A DNA stretch of 38,715 bases, taken from positions 1 to 38,715 of the forward strand of contig NZ_JEMA01000350.1 in NCBI RefSeq assembly GCF_001589285.1, read 5' to 3'. The stretch comes from Sorangium cellulosum (GTDB taxonomy: Bacteria > Myxococcota_A > Polyangia > Polyangiales > Polyangiaceae). The notes beneath the pieces were generated by a model, which saw only the letters and a list, made by a program, of their open reading frames with translations, was not told where the DNA came from and did no database searches. Position numbers and translations under genes: made by a program. The stretch's first letter is position 1, and each line of letters starts with the position of its first letter. Shown here piece by piece: positions 34,282 to 38,715 of the stretch.

Positions 34282-36591
34282 TCAATCGCCGATCGTATTC
34301 GCGCCGTTCAGGAGCGGTACGCCGAAGTTCGGCGTTCCGTCTGCATTCCATTCGAGCCGCTGGACGCGCGTGTGACGGTTCGGGTCGTAGAGCGGGTCCC
34401 CCGTGATCTTCTCGTAGTTCCGCGCGTGGTACACGAGCACGTCCATCGATCCATCCGCCGATGTCGTGAACGAGTTGTGGCCCGGGCCATACAGCCCGTT
34501 CGCGCTGACGAACACTGGCTCCTCGCTCTTCGTCCACGAGCTGGCGCTCAGCAGGTCGTCCGTCGCGCTCGCCGTGAGCAGGCCGAGGCAGTAGCGGGCG
34601 TCCGTCGCGCTCGCCGAGTAGCTGACGAAGACCCGCCCGTTCCGCTCGAGCACGGCAGCACCTTCGTTGACAGCGAACCCCGCCGTCTCCCAGGCGTGCT
34701 CGGGTCTGGCGATCCGCACGTTGGGGCTGGCCAGCGTCCACGGGTTCACCATGGCCGCGATGAACAGGCTGCTGTTGTCGCCCGCGACGCCGGGGTCCTC
34801 CTGCGCCCACACGAGATAGCGCTTGCCGCCGTGCTCGAACGTCGTCGCGTCGAGCGCGAAGGTGTCCGAGTCCGTCACGATCTGCCCTCGCTCCGTCCAC
34901 CCGCCATCCATCGGGTTGGCCGATGAGCTCTCGAGCGCGTACATGCGAATGGCCCAGATGTCGGTCGAGCTCCCGGCGGCGAAGTAGATGTACCACTTGC
35001 CGTCGATGAAATGCAGCTCTGGCGCCCAGATGTGCGCCGCCATCGGGCCTGTCGCGTGCTTCGTCCAGACGACCTTCGGGGTCGCGCTGGCCAGGCCTCG
35101 GATCGTCGTCGCACGCCTGATCTCGATGCGATCGTACGTCGGCACGCTCGCGGTGAAGTAGTAGTAACCGTCCGTATGCCGCTTGATGTGGGGATCAGCG
35201 CGCTGCGAGACCAGATAGCCGAGCGGCTCGAGCGCGAACGACGCCTCCGAGCTCGTGGCCGCCGTGCCGTCGAGCACGTGCGCGTGGATCTGGTAGTTCA
35301 GGTGCCGGAGATAACGTGTCTCGTCTGAGTACCACTGCAGCGAGACCATCGTCGGATCGCCGTTCAGCGCGGGCACGATCCGGAACGTGGCGTCCCTCCG
35401 GAACGTGGTGGTATCCGTGAACACGTCGATCCACAGAAGGTGACTCCTCTCTTCGGGTGGCGTCTGCCAGAGCCCGCCGGCCCGGTTGGACGTCTCATTC
35501 TGCATCGGGTACCGGGTCGAGCTCGCGCTGTCGACGTGCAGGTAGCGATCGCCGAAGCTCACAGACGCGAACGACACCAGCGTCGGATCATCCGGGTTCG
35601 CGAGGCCGGGCACCACCTTCCACTGGAAGTCGGCAGGGACCTGGTTGTTCGCCCTGTCGTCCAGGTTGGTGATCATCGCGTGATAGTAGGAGTGCGCGAC
35701 GTAGAACGGGGCGCCCTCCGTGTGCGTCGTGCGAAGTTGGTACCCCCCTCCGACGTCGTCGTCGAGGTTGGAGAGCTCGAGGACAGCGGGGGCGGCGAGG
35801 GCCGCATACGCGGCGTCCTCGCTGGCCGGTGAGCCGAAGACGACGCGTACGGGCTGCGCTCCGTCGGTCTGCCAGTCATCGACGCTGCTCAAGGTCACTG
35901 TCTGCGCCGCGCTCCAGTTCGCCTCCGTGAACGTCAGCTCCGCGTGGCTCAGCGTCGCCTCGGTCGTGTCGCTGACGCTGAGCGCGATCGTCACGGGCGC
36001 GCTCGGCTGCGACGCGAGGCGCACGGTGAACGTCACGGGCGCGCCGCGCTCGGCGAGGATCCCCGACGGCTCGCTGACGACGATCGCTGCCGTCCTTGGA
36101 CCGTCGTCGTCCGTGTTCGTGATGTCAGCGGACTCCGCGACGAGGCCGTCGCATGCTGGGTCTGCAGAGACCGAGGGCCCGAAGCGGACGCGGAAGATCT
36201 GATCCCCGTCGCGCTCCGCGTCGTCCACGCCCGTGACCGTGATCTCTCGAGGGACGCGCCAGTCCTCCGCCGTGAAGGAGATGGTCGCCGGTGAGACGGC
36301 GCCTTCGGTCGCATCCGAGCTCGAGACAGGCACCATGACAGGCTCGCTCGGCGCGGCGTCGAGCGCCACGCGCACGGTCACCCGCCCGCCGGGCTCCGAG
36401 GTGCTGAGCGCTGCGCCCGCCGTCACGATCCGCAATGAGTTGGTCGACGCGTCCGGGGCATCGGTCGAGGGCTCATCCGAGCACCCGACCACCACGAGCA
36501 ATGCGGCGAAGGCGCGAGCTGCCGCCGCAAGCGCGACGCGTGGCGCAGCGAGGGAAGTGCGCTCTGGGCGGGGAGATTTCGGTGCGCGCAT
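34282..36591 (-). CDS. Secreted GH43-type glycosidase with Calx-beta-like and AbfB-like domains
   Basis: A 769-residue lipoprotein. The lipobox is VVVGC (C37). Two Calx-beta-like domains follow (about 50-160 and 163-270; VPVSSSDATEGAVSPATISFTAEDW and IALSVSDTTEATLSHAELTFTEANW). Next is an AbfB-like arabinose-binding beta-trefoil (about 270-430; FYVAHSYYHAMITN, RYLHVDSASS) and a C-terminal GH43 five-bladed propeller. GH43 residues: general base D466 in RADPHIK, the HIWAPELHF block (E525) and general acid E643 in NEGAAVL. Expected role: removing arabinofuranosyl side chains from arabinan or arabinoxylan; substrate inferred from AbfB. The ATG at 36591 is preferred to the TTG at 36609. It is downstream of the second GH43-like gene on the same strand, with 186 bp between. 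Confidence 0.9.
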   Translation of the reverse strand: MRAPKSPRPERTSLAAPRVALAAAARAFAALLVVVGCSDEPSTDAPDASTNSLRIVTAGAALSTSEPGGRVTVRVALDAAPSEPVMVPVSSSDATEGAVSPATISFTAEDWRVPREITVTGVDDAERDGDQIFRVRFGPSVSADPACDGLVAESADITNTDDDGPRTAAIVVSEPSGILAERGAPVTFTVRLASQPSAPVTIALSVSDTTEATLSHAELTFTEANWSAAQTVTLSSVDDWQTDGAQPVRVVFGSPASEDAAYAALAAPAVLELSNLDDDVGGGYQLRTTHTEGAPFYVAHSYYHAMITNLDDRANNQVPADFQWKVVPGLANPDDPTLVSFASVSFGDRYLHVDSASSTRYPMQNETSNRAGGLWQTPPEERSHLLWIDVFTDTTTFRRDATFRIVPALNGDPTMVSLQWYSDETRYLRHLNYQIHAHVLDGTAATSSEASFALEPLGYLVSQRADPHIKRHTDGYYYFTASVPTYDRIEIRRATTIRGLASATPKVVWTKHATGPMAAHIWAPELHFIDGKWYIYFAAGSSTDIWAIRMYALESSSANPMDGGWTERGQIVTDSDTFALDATTFEHGGKRYLVWAQEDPGVAGDNSSLFIAAMVNPWTLASPNVRIARPEHAWETAGFAVNEGAAVLERNGRVFVSYSASATDARYCLGLLTASATDDLLSASSWTKSEEPVFVSANGLYGPGHNSFTTSADGSMDVLVYHARNYEKITGDPLYDPNRHTRVQRLEWNADGTPNFGVPLLNGANTIGD

Positions 36592-36777
36592 GATAAGGGG
36601 AGACTCCAACCATCCATGAGAAATGTCAAGACGAGGCCTGGTCTACATGCGGCCCCTTCGACGCATAGATCGGTTATCGATGGAGCGTCGAGTTTGACCG
36701 CCTCGAAGGACGCGAGATCCGGATCGCTCGTGTCGGCGAGCCCGGGGACGGTAGGTGCCGCGGCTCCGGCAGGATGC

Positions 36778-38334
36778 TCAGTAGTGGGCGATGAGCGCGT
36801 CGAGCTCCGCCTGCGTGACCCGGACCGCGTTCGCGTGGCGCACGTCGGACGGAAAGCGGTACTCCGCGCTCGGGAGCTCCGTCCAGGAGCCCGGATCCGT
36901 GTCGAGATCCGTCGTGCTCCAGCACCCGAACACACCGCCGTTCAGGTAGTAGTCGGCGAACATGTACCATCGATCCTGCCGCGGATCCTTGATGACGAAG
37001 GGCCCCTCCGTCGCTCGTCTCCTGCTCTGGGCCGACCCGCGCGTGATGTAGTCCGGACTCCATCGCGTGAACGTCGCCGGATCGAGCGCGAGCGTCGGGG
37101 AGCGCGCGATCTGGATGTCCTTGCCCGATCCGGTGAGCGCGCTCCCGCTGCTGTCCGTCTCGTCCTTGAAGAAGAGGTAGTTGCGGTCATTCCATTGCGT
37201 GATCGTCGCGTCGATGACGCTGTAGCCCGGATCGAAGAGCACGTCGGGTGTCGGGTTGACGATGGTGGCGAAGTCCTCGGTGTAGCTGACGTAGATGCGG
37301 TTCGCGCCCGTTGTGTCGTTTCCGGACCAGATGATCGCATAGAGCTTACGATCGGGGTCGTAGTAAGCCTCCGGGGCCCAGGCGTGCATCGGGGTGGCCC
37401 CGGGGCCCGGGAGGTTCGTGAGCGTGATCAACCGGGGGTTCGTGAAGGTGATGAGATCGGTCGAGTCCGCCACGAAGATCTTGGAGCTCGGATGGTTCCA
37501 GTAGTTCGAGTCGTTTACCGAGAGCGTCCAGTCCGTGGCGATATAGACGTACGTTCCATCGTTCTTGCGGAACAGGAACGGATCTCGGATGTGATTGGTT
37601 CCCATCCCGGAGAGCTGGTACGCAGGCTGTCCATTGGCGAGGGTCGACCAGTGAAGCCCGTCGGTGCTGTAGGCGAGATGCAGCGAGTCGCTCGACACGT
37701 CCTGGTGGGGCCCGAAGTAGCTCAGCACCCAGGCACCCGGGGAGCAGCTGCTTGCGTTCATCGAGGCCGTGTGCTCGCCGTTCGTGCACTTGATGCAGCT
37801 GCGGTCCGTGGTGCTGCTCCCCTCCGCGCCGACGCGCTCCCCTGGCACGCAGTCGGTCCACGCGACGCATGTCGTTGTGGGATCGGCGTCGTCGTCCCAG
37901 GCGCCGTCCGCGCAATCGACAGGCGCGGCGGTCCCGCCTGCGCAGTACGTGCCCGGCGAGCAGGCGTCACACTGCGCGGGCGCGGCGCTCGTCCCCGGCG
38001 CGGTCCGGCTCGTCCCAGGCGCGCAGGGCGTTTGCATCCTGCAGCTCGGCGCGTTCATCGTGTCGCTGAAGGTGTCCTCCGGGCACGCCGTGCACCGCCG
38101 GTCCGCCACAGGCGAGCCCTCGGCGCTCACGAAGGTGCCTGCGGTGCAGCCTGTCCACGTGACGCAGCTCGTCGCCCTGTCGCCGTCGTGATCCCAGGTC
38201 CCCTCGGAGCACGCGGGGGCCTCGGCATCGGGTCCTGCGTCTCCGCCGGTCGCCGTCCCCGGGTCGCTGCACCCGGAAATCCATGAGAGCGCCACCAGGA
38301 ATCGTGCTCTCGAGCTGCTTCCTGAACGTGCCAT
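36778..38334 (-). CDS. Secreted GH43-like glycosidase with Cys-rich repeats
   Basis: A 518-residue lipoprotein. The lipobox is WISGC (C22). Residues about 42-200 are a Cys-rich, TNFR/GCC2-like region with two copies of one module (G-x-W-D-x-D...C-V-x-W-T-x-C...AEGS...DR-x-C...C). The C-terminal propeller is GH43-like: D251 (HIRDPFLFRKNDG) as base, the MHAWAPEAYYD block, and E443 (ATEGPFVIKD) as acid, with WYMFADYYLNG. It probably hydrolyses arabinose- or xylose-containing polysaccharide outside the cell. The start at 38334 is supported by GAGGAG directly upstream. It is the promoter-proximal gene of the GH43 pair, with a 16-bp operator-like palindrome about 180 bp upstream. Confidence 0.88.
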   Translation of the reverse strand: MARSGSSSRARFLVALSWISGCSDPGTATGGDAGPDAEAPACSEGTWDHDGDRATSCVTWTGCTAGTFVSAEGSPVADRRCTACPEDTFSDTMNAPSCRMQTPCAPGTSRTAPGTSAAPAQCDACSPGTYCAGGTAAPVDCADGAWDDDADPTTTCVAWTDCVPGERVGAEGSSTTDRSCIKCTNGEHTASMNASSCSPGAWVLSYFGPHQDVSSDSLHLAYSTDGLHWSTLANGQPAYQLSGMGTNHIRDPFLFRKNDGTYVYIATDWTLSVNDSNYWNHPSSKIFVADSTDLITFTNPRLITLTNLPGPGATPMHAWAPEAYYDPDRKLYAIIWSGNDTTGANRIYVSYTEDFATIVNPTPDVLFDPGYSVIDATITQWNDRNYLFFKDETDSSGSALTGSGKDIQIARSPTLALDPATFTRWSPDYITRGSAQSRRRATEGPFVIKDPRQDRWYMFADYYLNGGVFGCWSTTDLDTDPGSWTELPSAEYRFPSDVRHANAVRVTQAELDALIAHY

Positions 38335-38643
38335 CTCGCTCCTCGGTTTCGCACGTGGTCAATGCGCCGATGGGCGCGCGGGGCAGTGAGTCACGCACCT
38401 TCTGTCCGCGATGACGAGGCGAGCGGAGCCGTGCCAGGATCGATCCCGAGGACAAGCGCCCTGCGCGCACGACGGCCTGTCCTGGTCAAAGCGAAAGGGG
38501 CGTTCGAGGGCAATTGTGAACGTTCACAACGGCGGCGTCAACCGAAATGGCCCGGCGACGGGCTCACGGCCGCTTGCTTCCCGGCGGAGCTGTCGGGCTT
38601 CGCAACCCGTTGAATCCAGGAAATTTTCAACCCATTCGGCGCG
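38335..38643. other. Upstream region of the GH43 pair
   Basis: 309 bp with no supported gene, between the GH43-like start and the end of the next minus-strand gene. It should contain the GH43 promoter. It holds the palindrome at 38514-38529 and a looser inverted repeat GTTGAA-N11-TTCAAC (38609-38631) in an AT-richer stretch. Confidence 0.5.
38514..38529. promoter_or_regulatory. LacI-type operator TTGTGAACGTTCACAA
   Basis: A perfect 16-bp palindrome with a central CG, the form typical of LacI/GalR-family operators that control sugar-polymer use. It lies 180 bp upstream of the GH43-like start, in an otherwise GC-rich region. The regulator gene is not in the window. Confidence 0.55.
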
Positions 38644-38715
38644 CTAGGATCGCCGCGCCGAACGGACGAGGTGCATCGCCATCCCGACCGCTGTCGTGAG
38701 CCACGCGCCGAGCGC
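38644..38715 (-). CDS. C-terminal end of a gene running into the window
   Basis: The minus strand is open from the window edge to a TAG at 38644-38646, encoding 23 residues (ALGAWLTTAVGMAMHLVRSARRS). Nearly all codons end in G or C, as in the other genes here. The sequence is a hydrophobic helix with a basic tail, as at the end of a membrane protein. It is too short to name. Confidence 0.4.
   Translation of the reverse strand, partial: ALGAWLTTAVGMAMHLVRSARRS

Overview
The window looks like chromosomal DNA from a myxobacterium of the Sorangium/Polyangium type. This is an inference from very high GC with G/C-ending codons, many secreted lipoproteins with Gly-rich linkers behind the lipobox, a giant Ser/Thr kinase-AAA-TPR protein, several secreted c-type haem proteins, GH43 glycosidases and a bacterial lipoxygenase. 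No rRNA, tRNA, CRISPR array, insertion sequence or prophage gene was seen.

Layout. 1-5086 (+): an SNF2-family helicase (5' end outside the window) overlapping by 4 bp a SWIM zinc-finger protein, then a DUF2156/LPG-synthetase-like acyltransferase with a membrane tail. 5205-7228 (+): a two-gene MbnP/MbnH-like unit, i.e. a lipoprotein with the conserved Trp region plus a di-haem MauG/CCP-type enzyme. 7229-8101: a long spacer with a cluster of TGGCAA-N3-TTGCCA palindromes and a 32-bp perfect palindrome in the leader of the next gene. 8102-10213 (+): a large lipoprotein with one CxxCH motif and no recognised family. 10344-11500 (-): minD-minE with no minC beside it. 11893-15861 (+): a kinase/degenerate cyclase/AAA/TPR regulator. 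15893-16843 (-): an apparent cytochrome remnant and a glutathione S-transferase. 17356-19233 (+): a beta-propeller plus di-haem lipoprotein. 19342-22575 (-): a Cys-rich MopE-like lipoprotein and a full-length lipoxygenase, probably one transcript. 23043-25309 (+): a membrane protein of unknown family and a small lipoprotein. 25559-27526 (+): a RecQ-family helicase with the zinc module after a winged-helix-like region. 27705-28859 (+): a lipoprotein with a lectin/lyase-like domain. 29002-33009 (-): a lipoprotein of eleven CARDB-like repeats arranged with a three-repeat super-period. 33215-33661 (-): a DUF2147 protein. 34282-38334 (-): two secreted GH43-type enzymes, the upstream one preceded by a perfect 16-bp LacI-type palindrome. 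38644-38715 (-): the probable last codons of another gene.

Much of the window encodes the cell surface: at least nine proteins carry a lipobox and four loci encode CxxCH haem motifs. The likely functional units are the SNF2/SWIM pair, the MbnP/MbnH pair (enzyme and substrate), minDE (division-site selection), the lipoprotein/lipoxygenase pair, and the tandem GH43 enzymes (arabinan or xylan side-chain breakdown). The most interesting items are the divergent MbnP/MbnH pair, the CARDB super-repeat, the intact lipoxygenase active site, and the palindrome structures at 7392-7448, 8044-8075 and 38514-38529. All family calls come from reading motifs; no search was run.
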